DNA of 64,000 bases from GCA-2708415 sp964353185 (GTDB taxonomy: Bacteria; Pseudomonadota; Alphaproteobacteria; Micavibrionales; Micavibrionaceae): NCBI GenBank assembly GCA_964353185.1, contig CAYGUV010000006.1, positions 1 to 64,000 on the forward strand, in the 5' to 3' direction. The position numbers were made by a program, and so were the translations under genes. Below are positions 17,049 through 25,831 of the stretch, in pieces; positions within the stretch are counted from its first letter, which is position 1; every line of letters starts with the position of its first letter. The notes beneath the pieces were generated by a model, which saw only the letters and a program-made list of their open reading frames with translations, was not told where the DNA came from and searched no databases.

Positions 17049-17506
17049 GAAGCAATCCAACAAGTAGTACTTAAAATAATAGTGACCAACATAGTCAGAT
17101 TAAATCTGTATAAAATATAGCCGCGCGGCATTGTCATTTCATTTTGACGATAATAGAAATATCCGCGATCCATTGCAAAAATAGCCCACATCAGAACTAT
17201 TATCATTAACAGCGCATGAACAGGCGAATGTGACAGCCCCCAAAACATAATTGGTATCAAGAATATAGTTGGTAAAATTGAAAATATTAAACGAAGTATA
17301 TTTTTATCTCGTACAGCATCTGGCCAATGCACGCCAGATAAAAAACTAACAATGATCGTGCCATAAACCATTTGCATGACCAGCATCAAGTTACCAATAA
17401 TTGGATTGCCTTGATTGAAATAAAAACCAACCAAAAATAAGATAAAGGGTAAAATCCCTGTATATCCCAATATCTGATAAAAATTACGCTTTAAAAAATC
17501 TTTCAT
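17045..17506 (-). CDS. DUF3429 family membrane protein
   Basis: A 153-residue membrane protein with five or so hydrophobic segments. The family features are the early LGYTGILPF, the central FLSGVHWPDA and the later MPRGYILYRFNLTM. No biochemical role is established for DUF3429. It overlaps the HAD hydrolase by four bases and the two form a coupled pair inserted within the fatty-acid gene cluster, 102 bases after fabG. Confidence 0.75.
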   Translation of the reverse strand: MKDFLKRNFYQILGYTGILPFILFLVGFYFNQGNPIIGNLMLVMQMVYGTIIVSFLSGVHWPDAVRDKNILRLIFSILPTIFLIPIMFWGLSHSPVHALLMIIVLMWAIFAMDRGYFYYRQNEMTMPRGYILYRFNLTMLVTIILSTTCWIAS

Positions 17507-17608
17507 AGATCAATCTTTCTCATTTAAGCAGCTGTCTTTATTTTGTGATTAGACGCATACATAAAAAATGGTGATAAGCGCCAAAATTCACAAAGAAAAT
17601 GCAATCAT

Positions 17609-18346
17609 TTAAACCATTGCCATACCGCCATTAACATGAATCGTCGCGCCAGTAACGTATCCTGCCTCATCACTTGCCAAATATGCGACAGCTGATGAAA
17701 TTTCATCAGGCTTGCCCATGCGTCCCGCAGGAATTGTTGCGTTTATTTTTGCTTTTTGGTCATCGGTTAACGCATCTGTCATCGCCGTTGAAATAAAACC
17801 AGGCGCTACGCAATTTACGGTGATGCCACGACTTGCAACTTCTTGCCCCATAGCTTTCGTCCATCCCGTCATTCCTGCTTTTGAGGCAACATAATTACAT
17901 TGCCCCGGGTTACCAGTTGTTCCCACTACGGAAGATATATTAATAATACGGCCATGACGACGTTTCATCATTCCGCGTTGGCATGCTTTGGCTAGCATAA
18001 ATGGCGCGGTTAAATTCACATCTAAAACTTGTTGCCATTCCTCTTCTTTCATACGCATGGAAAGGTTATCACGCGTCAAACCTGCGTTATTAACAAGGAT
18101 ATCAATTTGACCAAGTTTTTCTTCAGCATCTTTTACTAGCGCGGCAATACCATCTGCGTTTGATAAATCAGCAACTATCGCGTGCGCCTTGTCCCCAATT
18201 TCTAAGGCCAAAGCGTTTAATTTTTCTTCATTACGTCCTGAAATTGCAACAGTGGCCCCTTGCGCATGCAGCGCTTTGGCAATTTCACCACCAATGCCGC
18301 CTGTTGCACCTGTGATTAATGCCGTTTTGCCTGTTAAATCAAACAT
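17609..18346 (-). CDS. fabG: 3-oxoacyl-[ACP] reductase
   Basis: A 245-residue short-chain dehydrogenase that reduces 3-oxoacyl-ACP with NADPH. The cofactor loop TGATGGIGGEIAKAL is near residues 12-26, NNAG near 86-89, catalytic Ser in INISSVVG and YVASK supplies Tyr and Lys. The C-terminus GYVTGATIHVNGGMAMV is characteristic of FabG. It lies 20 bases after fabD in the same transcript. Confidence 0.96.
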   Translation of the reverse strand: MFDLTGKTALITGATGGIGGEIAKALHAQGATVAISGRNEEKLNALALEIGDKAHAIVADLSNADGIAALVKDAEEKLGQIDILVNNAGLTRDNLSMRMKEEEWQQVLDVNLTAPFMLAKACQRGMMKRRHGRIINISSVVGTTGNPGQCNYVASKAGMTGWTKAMGQEVASRGITVNCVAPGFISTAMTDALTDDQKAKINATIPAGRMGKPDEISSAVAYLASDEAGYVTGATIHVNGGMAMV

Positions 18347-18366
18347 AATTTTATTCCTTCATTCTA

Positions 18367-19332
18367 TTATTTTAATGTTTCAATCAATTCTTCAATCTGA
18401 TCAGGAGTTCCCACAGATGATGTTGCGATGTCGCGGTCAATACGCTTTACTAATCCGCCCAAAACTTTACCCGCACCCAGTTCCACCATTTCAGTAACTC
18501 CCTCACCTTTCATCCAAATTACAGATTCACGCCAGCGAACCATGCCTGTAATTTGATCAATAAGTAAACGGCGAATAACTGAAGGGTCATTGACCCCTTG
18601 AGCAGTTACATTGGCAACCACAGGCACACAAGGAGGGCGTATATTTGTATCAGCCAAAGCATATGACATTTCTTGAGCTGCGGGTGCCATTAAAGAACAA
18701 TGAAAAGGCGCACTTACAGGTAATATAACCGCTTTTTTTGCACCCGCCTCTGTTGCCAAATCAACCGCAATTTGAACCGCGCTTTTATGGCCAGATACGA
18801 CCACTTGACCAATCGAGTTATCATTAGCAGATTGTACAACCAATCCATGTCCGCCATTACTGTTGGCTTGTGCCATTGATTTATTTGTTACGTCCTGAAC
18901 AACATCTAAATCTAATCCTAATATTGCCGCCATAGATCCTTCGCCTGCAGGCACAGCTTTTTGCATTGCCTTACCACGGATCTTTAAAAGACGCGCTGTA
19001 TCAGCAATTTCAAATGCCCCCGCTGCCGTTAATGCAGAATACTCACCCAACGAATGACCCGCCATAAACGAGCAAACGTCATCTAGACGAATCCCGCCTT
19101 GTTTACGCAGAACATTAATCACGGCCATTGACACGGCCATCAAGGCGGGCTGCGTATTTTCAGTCATGTTTAAATCTGCTACATCTCCATCAAACATCAA
19201 AGCAGATAATTTCTGCCCTAATGCTTCATCAATTTCTTGAAATGTGTCTTTTGCATCTGGAAAAGCATCAGATAAATCTTTACCCATTCCAATAAATTGA
19301 GACCCTTGCCCCGGGAAAATAAATGCGCGCAT
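18367..19332 (-). CDS. fabD: Malonyl-CoA:ACP transacylase
   Basis: A 321-residue enzyme that loads malonate on ACP. The early FPGQGSQFIGMG, the nucleophile serine in GHSLGEYSALTAAG (about residues 96-109) and the later PVSAPFHCSLM with the catalytic His are all present. It heads the fabD-fabG-acpP-fabF-mltG cluster; the 350-base region upstream should hold the operon promoter. Confidence 0.96.
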   Translation of the reverse strand: MRAFIFPGQGSQFIGMGKDLSDAFPDAKDTFQEIDEALGQKLSALMFDGDVADLNMTENTQPALMAVSMAVINVLRKQGGIRLDDVCSFMAGHSLGEYSALTAAGAFEIADTARLLKIRGKAMQKAVPAGEGSMAAILGLDLDVVQDVTNKSMAQANSNGGHGLVVQSANDNSIGQVVVSGHKSAVQIAVDLATEAGAKKAVILPVSAPFHCSLMAPAAQEMSYALADTNIRPPCVPVVANVTAQGVNDPSVIRRLLIDQITGMVRWRESVIWMKGEGVTEMVELGAGKVLGGLVKRIDRDIATSSVGTPDQIEELIETLK

Positions 19333-19686
19333 TTTAAAAAAATCCTACTATTTGTTATCAAAATATTAAAAAGACGATGGCTTTTTCAACCCATAAGGTC
19401 AAGACTCCCCCTTTATGAAACTGAATATTTCCCACATTTGTGTAAGAATCTTTCAAAATGCCCTATTTGTTAATAAATAATTAAAATTAAGTGGTGTTTT
19501 TTGCATAGCTGTGTATATTTATAAACATACGTTAAGTTCTAAGCTATTTGGATACAAAATATCTAAAGTCTTCGAGTCCTTACAGGGAGCGAGGAGATCT
19601 ACGATAGCAAGCAGAATGAAACGTTTGTGTATATAGAGTGCGTTACCAAACCTTGAAACAATTATAATAATTAGGAGGAATTGATA
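19333..19686. other. Intergenic region between fabD and an unknown gene
   Basis: This 354-base divergent region has no convincing protein gene. It holds three GANTC motifs (near 19404, 19448 and 19577), two similar short stretches GTGTATAT...CGTT (near 19511 and 19628), and AGGAGG at 19673-19678 serving the unknown gene. No clean -35/-10 pair was found. The stretch around 19560-19640 is less A/T-rich than its flanks and could be a transcribed leader or a small RNA; that is a guess. Confidence 0.4.
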
Positions 19687-20028
19687 ATGAGCGTAAAAAA
19701 ACAAAAAAAAGCAGGGGTTAGAAAACTAATTGAAGATACGGGCTATGCCTATACTTTAATGTGCGAAAGCCATGTAAACGCCGATTATGCGGATTTTGCT
19801 AGCTCTCAGGCTTTAGAATCATTTAAAACTGCGTTGGAAAATCCAGACCTGACATATGACGATTTATGTCAGATTTTGAGAAAAGCTTCAACGCGCGCAA
19901 ACACAAGGCAGTGTAAAACACCTTGGTCTATGTTTATGGCGAATTACATTGCTAAACATTCAAATAATGTTCCATTAAATCGTTTTATGGCTATAAAATC
20001 ATCAAACGATCGCATAAAACTTCATTAA
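19687..20028 (+). CDS. Unknown 113-residue protein
   Basis: Not recognised. A strong ribosome binding site (AGGAGG) eight bases before the ATG and a strong terminator after the gene show that it is a real, independently transcribed and probably well-expressed gene. The protein is basic at its start (SVKKQKKAGVRK), then mostly helical with acidic patches (ESHVNADYADF, ENPDLTYDDL) and a basic end. It has two Cys in the first half and one in RQCKTPW. The in-frame TTG at 19681 is too near the ribosome binding site to be the start. Confidence 0.75.
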   Translation: MSVKKQKKAGVRKLIEDTGYAYTLMCESHVNADYADFASSQALESFKTALENPDLTYDDLCQILRKASTRANTRQCKTPWSMFMANYIAKHSNNVPLNRFMAIKSSNDRIKLH

Positions 20029-20069
20029 TAACTTTAAAACAGACTATCTCCTTTGTGACATTACCTTAC

Positions 20070-20102
20070 GCGCTCAAAATTATTTATTTTGGGCGCTTTT
20101 TC
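20070..20102 (+). terminator. Rho-independent terminator after the unknown gene
   Basis: GCGCTCAAAAT (20070-20080) pairs with ATTTTGGGCGC (20086-20096) with one G-T wobble and a five-base loop, followed by five T residues. It isolates the unknown gene from the rpsF promoter. Confidence 0.85.
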
Positions 20103-20151
20103 TATGCTCTTAATCATGGCAATAAAAAATCATAAAAACTGTTGTTTTTCC

Positions 20152-20180
20152 TTGATTTTCCTAAAATACCGCCCTATAAC
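20152..20180 (+). promoter_or_regulatory. Sigma-70-type promoter of rpsF-rpsR-rplI
   Basis: TTGATT (20152-20157) and TATAAC (20175-20180) have the ideal 17-base spacing, predicting a transcript from about 20187, so a leader of about 65 bases before rpsF. Same hexamers as the tRNA-Gly promoter. Confidence 0.6.
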
Positions 20181-20198
20181 ACCCTCTATCAACCTCGT

Positions 20199-20222
20199 TA
20201 TTCTTTATTAAGGCAAAGAATA
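20199..20222 (+). promoter_or_regulatory. Hairpin in the rpsF leader
   Basis: TATTCTTT (20199-20206) and AAAGAATA (20215-20222) form a perfect eight-base stem with an eight-base loop inside the predicted leader. It could be a control site for ribosomal-protein feedback; it does not obviously show the known S6:S18 binding motif. Confidence 0.35.
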
Positions 20223-20252
20223 GCTAAATTTTCAACCCAAGAGGAGATGAAT

Positions 20253-20624
20253 ATGCCTTTTTATGAAACCGTGTTTATAGCACGACAAGATTTGAGCGAA
20301 GCTCAAGTTAAAGAATTGACTGATGGATACTCTAAAATTATCTCTGATAATGGCGGAAAAGTAACAAAAGTCGAAAATTGGGGCCTTAAATCCCTAGCTT
20401 ATAAAATCAATAAAAACCGTCGTGGTTTTTATGTTTTAATCGAAACAGATACACCAGCACCTGCATTACATGAAGTTGAGCGTACAATGCGTTTGAACGA
20501 AGATATTCTTCGTTTCATGAGCATCAAGCTTGACGAATTGTCAGATGGCCCATCTATTATGATGGATAAAGGATCACGCGATACAGGTGATAAAAAACCA
20601 TATACTAAGAAGGAGGCCGCATAA
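20253..20624 (+). CDS. rpsF: 30S ribosomal protein S6
   Basis: A 123-residue S6 that pairs with S18 in the 30S platform. The start MPFYETVFIARQDLSE is canonical and the ATG at 20253 has GAGGAG six bases upstream, which rules out the longer in-frame ORF. WGLKSLAYKINKNRRGFYV is the typical core. A charged C-terminal tail follows. Its stop overlaps the rpsR start by one base. Confidence 0.97.
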   Translation: MPFYETVFIARQDLSEAQVKELTDGYSKIISDNGGKVTKVENWGLKSLAYKINKNRRGFYVLIETDTPAPALHEVERTMRLNEDILRFMSIKLDELSDGPSIMMDKGSRDTGDKKPYTKKEAA

Positions 20625-20890
20625 TGTCTGCAGCAGAAATTCCAACAGCAACAAAGCCTTTTTTCCGCCGTAAGAAAAATTGTCCTTTTTCTGGACCAAA
20701 TGCGCCGAAAATTGATTATAAAGACACGCGTACTCTTGGCCGCTTTATCTCAGAACGCGGTAAAATGGTTCCAAGCCGTATAACAAACGTCTCTATGAAA
20801 AAACAACGTGAATTATCAACCGCGATCAAACGTGCCCGTCACTTAGCATTATTGCCATATGTACGTCACGAAGGTGAAGATCGTCGATAA
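20624..20890 (+). CDS. rpsR: 30S ribosomal protein S18
   Basis: An 88-residue S18, partner of S6. RRKKNCPFSG, the RNA-binding ITNVSMKKQRELSTAIKRARHLALLPYV block and overall length are canonical. The start codon overlaps the rpsF stop (TAATG). One Cys remains in NCPF; zinc-type CxxC ligands are absent. Confidence 0.97.
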   Translation: MSAAEIPTATKPFFRRKKNCPFSGPNAPKIDYKDTRTLGRFISERGKMVPSRITNVSMKKQRELSTAIKRARHLALLPYVRHEGEDRR

Positions 20891-20955
20891 TATTGGCTAA
20901 TTTTAGTCTTTCCGTTTTGCGGATTGGCGGCCAAAATAAGAAAAGGATATAAATT

Positions 20956-21675
20956 ATGACACAAGTCATCTTATTAGAAAAAATTGAAAAACTAGGAGAA
21001 ATGGGAGACACAGTTAATGTGAAGCCTGGTTTTGCTAGAAATTTCTTACTACCACAAAACAAAGCATTGCGTGCAACTGATTCAAACCTTGCCTATTTTG
21101 AAGCACAGAAATCTACGCTTCAAAAGGCAAATGCTGAGAAGAAAAAAACAGCTGAAAAGCACGCCGCTACTTTAGACGGTATGACCGTGACTATTATTCG
21201 CCAAGCTGGTGAGAGTGGTCAATTATACGGATCTGTTACTGCGCGCGATGTTGCAGACGCTATCAATGAGACTGCGGAGCAAAAAATTCAACGTAATACT
21301 GTTGAATTAAACCAAGGTATTAAGGAGATTGGTCTTTTTAATGTTGTTGTAACACTTCACCCAGAAGTGAAAAAAGAAGTTAAAATTAACATTGCACGCA
21401 CAGAAGACGAAGCGATAAAGCAACTTAAAACAGGCAAAGCACTGATTGATTCAGATACACTTCCCGCAAACGATGACGCAGCGAATGAAGCAGCTAAAAG
21501 CTCGAAAGAAGCATTAATGGATGACACAGCCTTAGAAGCTGAAAAAGCCGCTGATGAAGCAAAAGCCGCCGCAGATGCAAAGAAAGCCGCTGCTGATGAA
21601 GCAAAAGCCGCCGCAGTAAAAGCCTCTGAAACACCAGAAGAAGAAGCTGTAGAAGAAGAAAGCAAAGAAGCTTAA
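20956..21675 (+). CDS. rplI: 50S ribosomal protein L9 with Ala/Lys/Glu-rich tail
   Basis: A 239-residue L9 at the base of the L1 stalk. The N-terminal domain starts MTQVILLEKIEKLGEMGD and has GFARNFLLPQNKA; the C-terminal domain ends near residue 150. The last 80-90 residues are an Ala/Lys/Glu-rich low-complexity helix with repeats of the form DEAKAAADAKKAA, making it longer than the usual 150-200. Such tails occur in alphaproteobacteria. It ends the operon, before a good terminator. Confidence 0.95.
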   Translation: MTQVILLEKIEKLGEMGDTVNVKPGFARNFLLPQNKALRATDSNLAYFEAQKSTLQKANAEKKKTAEKHAATLDGMTVTIIRQAGESGQLYGSVTARDVADAINETAEQKIQRNTVELNQGIKEIGLFNVVVTLHPEVKKEVKINIARTEDEAIKQLKTGKALIDSDTLPANDDAANEAAKSSKEALMDDTALEAEKAADEAKAAADAKKAAADEAKAAAVKASETPEEEAVEEESKEA

Positions 21676-21698
21676 TTTAACTTTTTACAAATTATTTA

Positions 21699-21729
21699 AA
21701 GCCTGCTTTTAACGAAGCGGGCTTTTTTA
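21699..21729 (+). terminator. Rho-independent terminator of the rpsF operon
   Basis: AAGCCTGCTT (21699-21708) pairs with AAGCGGGCTT (21715-21724) with one wobble and a six-base loop, followed by a T-run to 21728. Confidence 0.85.
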
Positions 21730-21874
21730 TTACTCTATCTTCATGACTTTTAGCGCACGGTGATAATGGAGAATCAATACTCTTATCACCCATTAAACAT
21801 ATCCCCGTGATTCACAATGCTTAACCTCAATTAAGTCTTTTTATTTATGCTGCGGCTGTGCCATAAACTTAAGT

Positions 21875-23383
21875 ATGAGTTCAGATTATGCAACATTCCT
21901 ACCACCCACCGATTCTCCCCAAAATGAAGGGGACAATAATCATCAGGCTTTCCAAGAATTACCCCATAACTTTGAGGCTGAGCAAGGCTTGCTTGGTATG
22001 TTGCTAATTGATAATAATATGCTTGAACGCGTTAGTGAGATTGTACGCCCACATCATTTCTCCCACCCCTCCCACCAAAATATTTTTGAAACTATTGAAA
22101 AAATGGTGGAACGCGGATTAGAAGCAAAGCATACAACTTTAAAAGATTATTTTGAAAAAGACGAAGGCTTAGCCTCTGTTGGTGGCGCGCAATATCTTGC
22201 AGAACTACAAACACAAGTTCCTGTTATTAATAATATTCAAGATTACGCCCAAACAATTTATGACCGGTATTTAAGGCGTGAAATTATTCGTATGAATATC
22301 GATACAAATAGTGACGCTTATAAATTTGATATTGAACAAGACGCCGTAAAAATTATTGAACAAGCCGAAAGCAAACTTTTTGCTCTTTCTGAAAACGGAA
22401 TTTCTCAAGGCGGTTTTGTCACTTTAAAATCATCTGTGATGACAGCCATTGAGATTGCTGAAAAGGCATATAAATCAGACGGTCACGTAACTGGTATTAC
22501 AACAGGCTTAACTGATCTAGATCATAAATTAGGGGGGCTTCACCCATCCGACTTATTAATTCTGGCCGCGCGACCTTCTATGGGAAAAACATCTTTGGCA
22601 GTGAACATTGCCTATAACGCGGCAAAAGCATACGCAGAAGGCGACATGTATCATGGCGCGCGTGTTGGCTTTTTCTCTCTTGAGATGTCATCTGACCAAT
22701 TGGCGACACGTATCTTATCTGATGAATCAGGTATTTCAGGCGATGACATCCGAAAAGGTAATATCAAGGAAACCGACTTTAGAAAATTTGCTGAAGCTAG
22801 CCAAAAGCTTAGCCAAGTACCGCTCTATATTGATGACACCCCCGCCCTATCCATTGGTGCGGTACGTACAAGGGCGCGCAGATTAAAACGTCAACATGGA
22901 CTAGACTTGCTTATGATCGACTACTTACAATTATTGCAAGGGTCAGGGTCTGCACAATCAAGTGGGAACCGCGTTTTAGAAATCTCTGAAATTACCCGTG
23001 GCTTGAAAGCTATTGCAAAGGAATTACAAATTCCTGTTATCGCACTTTCGCAACTTTCGCGGGCAGTTGAACAACGAGAAGATAAGCGTCCTATGCTTTC
23101 TGACTTGCGAGAGTCTGGATCGATTGAGCAAGATGCCGACTGCGTGATGTTTATTTATCGACGCGAATATTATTTATCCCGTGAAGAGCCGGAGAGAAAA
23201 CCAAACGAAGATGACGGAAAATTCAGCGACCGTTACGCGCAATGGCAACAAGACTTAGGTGACTGTAACAACACCGCAGATGTAATCGTGGCTAAACAAC
23301 GTCACGGCCCCATCGGCACAGTCTCCCTCTTCTTCGATGCCAGTGTCACAAGATTTAGTGATTTAGAAAAGAAGTTTGATTAA
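21875..23383 (+). CDS. dnaB: Replicative DNA helicase
   Basis: A 502-residue hexameric helicase for the replication fork. The N-terminal domain starts after a 30-residue extension at HNFEAEQGLLGMLL; the Walker A loop is ARPSMGKTSLAVN (about 230-242), Walker B is LLMIDYLQLL, and DLRESGSIEQDAD is the DnaB arginine-finger region. No intein is present. The order rplI-dnaB-alr is typical of alphaproteobacteria. It ends with a four-base convergent overlap with an unknown minus-strand gene. Confidence 0.97.
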   Translation: MSSDYATFLPPTDSPQNEGDNNHQAFQELPHNFEAEQGLLGMLLIDNNMLERVSEIVRPHHFSHPSHQNIFETIEKMVERGLEAKHTTLKDYFEKDEGLASVGGAQYLAELQTQVPVINNIQDYAQTIYDRYLRREIIRMNIDTNSDAYKFDIEQDAVKIIEQAESKLFALSENGISQGGFVTLKSSVMTAIEIAEKAYKSDGHVTGITTGLTDLDHKLGGLHPSDLLILAARPSMGKTSLAVNIAYNAAKAYAEGDMYHGARVGFFSLEMSSDQLATRILSDESGISGDDIRKGNIKETDFRKFAEASQKLSQVPLYIDDTPALSIGAVRTRARRLKRQHGLDLLMIDYLQLLQGSGSAQSSGNRVLEISEITRGLKAIAKELQIPVIALSQLSRAVEQREDKRPMLSDLRESGSIEQDADCVMFIYRREYYLSREEPERKPNEDDGKFSDRYAQWQQDLGDCNNTADVIVAKQRHGPIGTVSLFFDASVTRFSDLEKKFD

Positions 23384-23829
23384 AAATATTTTAATTCTAG
23401 AGCAGTGAATTTAGGCCTATCAAAATCAGGATGATCTTCAATAAAAATTGATTTAGGAAAAATGCCTTTTGCGTAAGCGCTAAGGAAAAGAGATTTTAGA
23501 ATATTGTTTTTGCAAAAATCTAACATTTTTTGTTGGTCGTCTTCCGTTTCAGCATTTTCTATCTCACGAGAACTCCCCTGCAGTGCGCCTTTTATAAGAT
23601 TAACGATTTCAAGTTCTTTATATCCATGTGATTGAGTTATTTCGTCAATTTCTTCCGCGGCAAGATTAGATATTTTACTAATAATTTGACCAGGGCCAAA
23701 TCTATCTTTATTCACCTTTGTTCTATATTCTTCGCGTAGATTATTGACAAATAGCTTGGTTGCTTGATTAAAAGCTTTTGCCAATTCAATTTGCTGGTCA
23801 GTCAATTCTGGTGTGCTATTATCGTTCAT
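23380..23829 (-). CDS. Unknown 149-residue protein
   Basis: Not recognised. It is a soluble, mostly helical and acidic protein starting MNDNSTPELTDQQIELAKAF, with no membrane segment, signal peptide or metal motif; one Cys (LDFCKNN). Its stop overlaps the dnaB stop convergently and it is divergent from alr with 39 bases between starts. The middle region EEIDEITQSHGYKELEI could form a coiled coil. Codon use matches neighbours. Function unknown. Confidence 0.65.
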   Translation of the reverse strand: MNDNSTPELTDQQIELAKAFNQATKLFVNNLREEYRTKVNKDRFGPGQIISKISNLAAEEIDEITQSHGYKELEIVNLIKGALQGSSREIENAETEDDQQKMLDFCKNNILKSLFLSAYAKGIFPKSIFIEDHPDFDRPKFTALELKYF

Positions 23830-23868
23830 AACACAACATACTAAATTTACATAATAAAATCAAGCTTT

Positions 23869-24963
23869 ATGAACAAAAAAACTGAAACAGGCATTTTGAC
23901 TATTAATTTAAGCGCTTTAGCCCAAAATTATCAATATCTACAGTCTAAAACAGGTGCTAATTGTAAAATAGCTGGCATTGTAAAGGCAAATGCCTACGGA
24001 TTGGGGCTAGAACCCGTTATTATGGCGCTTTTAAAACAAAAATGCCCTCAGTTCTTCGTCGCAACACTGAATGAAGCGATAAAATTCCGTTCTATTGAGA
24101 AAGAAGCACCTGTCGCTGTTTTAGGCGGCCTTTTTCCAAACGCAGAAGATATTTATATCAAAAACAACATTCAACCTGTCATCAACAGTCTTGATGATTT
24201 AGCGCGTTGGAACCGAATTGCAGAAACACAAATTAATAAATTACCGACCATATTACATTTTGATACCGCTATGAATCGCTTGGGATTGAGTGAAGAAGAT
24301 GCACGTACACTCATTTCTAATCCCGATTTATACAGTCATTTAAATATTGATTGGGTGATGACACATTTCGCCTGCGCCGACGAAGAAAATCATGACTTAA
24401 CCCAGAAACAGGCTCAAAAATTCTCAGAAATTGCCAATCATTTTCCAATGGCCAAACGCTCCTTAGGCAATTCATCTGGCGTTTTTAGAGACGTACAGTA
24501 CCATACCGATATGGTGCGCCCAGGTATCGCGCTATATGGTGGCAACCCGACCCCTGAAAAACAAAACCCGATGTACCCCGTCATTTCCTTAAACGCCAAA
24601 GTGCTACAAACGCGCCTTTGTAAAAAAGGGGACAGTATCGGCTATGGCGCTAGTCACGTTTTTAAGGAAGATACTTATACCGCAACCGTTGCTATCGGCT
24701 ATGCCGATGGTTTTTTAAGATCAAACAGCAATAAAGGACAATTTTACTTCCAGAATGACCCCTGCCCAATATTAGGACGTATATCAATGGACTTAACAAC
24801 AATCGATATTTCAAATTGTCCAGAAAAACCAAGACAGGGCGATTGGGTTGAAATTCTTGGCCCCAATCAAAGCATTGATGACTTGGCCACCCACGCAGGG
24901 ACAATCAGCTATGAAGTTCTAACTAGTCTAGGCAACCGCTATGCCCGTGAATATATTGAATAA
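23869..24963 (+). CDS. alr: Alanine racemase
   Basis: A 364-residue PLP enzyme making D-alanine for peptidoglycan. The PLP lysine is in VKANAYGLGL (K39) and the opposite catalytic Tyr in SIGYGASHVF; DMVRPGIALYGG and GRISMDLTTID are family blocks. Length is normal. Positioned between dnaB and the mla genes, and 7 kb from a PBP1a gene that uses its product. Confidence 0.95.
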   Translation: MNKKTETGILTINLSALAQNYQYLQSKTGANCKIAGIVKANAYGLGLEPVIMALLKQKCPQFFVATLNEAIKFRSIEKEAPVAVLGGLFPNAEDIYIKNNIQPVINSLDDLARWNRIAETQINKLPTILHFDTAMNRLGLSEEDARTLISNPDLYSHLNIDWVMTHFACADEENHDLTQKQAQKFSEIANHFPMAKRSLGNSSGVFRDVQYHTDMVRPGIALYGGNPTPEKQNPMYPVISLNAKVLQTRLCKKGDSIGYGASHVFKEDTYTATVAIGYADGFLRSNSNKGQFYFQNDPCPILGRISMDLTTIDISNCPEKPRQGDWVEILGPNQSIDDLATHAGTISYEVLTSLGNRYAREYIE

Positions 24964-25003
24964 TTTCCTTTTCGATTCATGTAAAAAACGATAAAAGATA
25001 CGT

Positions 25004-25831
25004 ATGATAAATTCTTGCCCTGCTTCCAAAAATATCGCCTCACGATTCATGTGCATTATTCTTATGATATGCCAATCAATCGGAAATGCTATTTTAAGCT
25101 TTTTTCAATCCATCGGGGCGATGGCTGCCTTTGTTGGCATTGCGGTTAAGCATACTGTAACGCCGCGCTTTTATCCTAAATTAATTTTAAAACAATTCGT
25201 TGATATTGGTTATTATTCCCTACCAGTCGTTGGCATGACCGCCCTTTTTACAGGCATGGTTCTTGCCCTACAAAGTTATACTGGTTTCACCCGCTTTAAC
25301 GCAGAAGGCGCAATCGCAGGTGTCGTCGCTCTTTCTGTAACGCGTGAGCTTGCCCCTGTTCTGGCCGGCCTTATGGTCGCAGGACGTGTTGGCGCGTCTA
25401 TCGCAGCAGAAATTGCAACTATGCGCGTGACAGAGCAAATTGACGCCTTACAAACATTATCTGTAAATCCATTTAAATACCTCGTTGCACCCCGCGTTAT
25501 TGCTGGTACTCTCATGCTTCCATTATTGGTTTTAGTAGGTGACATTATTGGTATCTTTGGTGGATATGTTGTTGCTGTTTATAATCTTGGGTTTTCTTCT
25601 GGCAGTTATATTTCACAAACATGGGACATCCTTGAAAATATCGATGTTATTTCTGGCTTAATAAAGGCCGCAGTCTTTGGATTCTTAGTTGCTATGATGG
25701 GCTGTTACCATGGATACAACTCTGGCCGTGGTGCACAAGGTGTTGGGACGGCAACAACATATGCCGTTGTGTCTGCTTCTATTCTGATCCTGATTTCTAA
25801 TTATATTCTAACGCAAGTATTTTTCTCATGA
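25004..25831 (+). CDS. mlaE: MlaE-family lipid ABC transporter permease
   Basis: A 275-residue inner-membrane permease of the Mla/YrbE family that moves phospholipids between membranes. Five to six helices; GMVLALQSYTGFTRF, TRELAPVLAGLMVAGRVGASIAAE and MRVTEQIDALQTL are signature blocks. The N-terminus may start later (ATG 25049), since no ribosome binding site is clear at 25004. The stop overlaps mlaF by four bases. The matching MCE protein MlaD is 30 kb away at 56.3 kb, not in this operon. Confidence 0.93.
   Translation: MINSCPASKNIASRFMCIILMICQSIGNAILSFFQSIGAMAAFVGIAVKHTVTPRFYPKLILKQFVDIGYYSLPVVGMTALFTGMVLALQSYTGFTRFNAEGAIAGVVALSVTRELAPVLAGLMVAGRVGASIAAEIATMRVTEQIDALQTLSVNPFKYLVAPRVIAGTLMLPLLVLVGDIIGIFGGYVVAVYNLGFSSGSYISQTWDILENIDVISGLIKAAVFGFLVAMMGCYHGYNSGRGAQGVGTATTYAVVSASILILISNYILTQVFFS

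Noticed and set aside
19519..19704. Minus-strand 61-codon ORF upstream of the unknown gene
   Set aside because: It crosses the ribosome binding site and start of the plus-strand gene, starts without a ribosome site and its composition is not typical.
21357..21665. Minus-strand 102-codon ORF within rplI
   Set aside because: The Ser/Ala-rich translation is antisense to the Ala/Lys/Glu tail of L9. No ribosome site or neighbour supports it.
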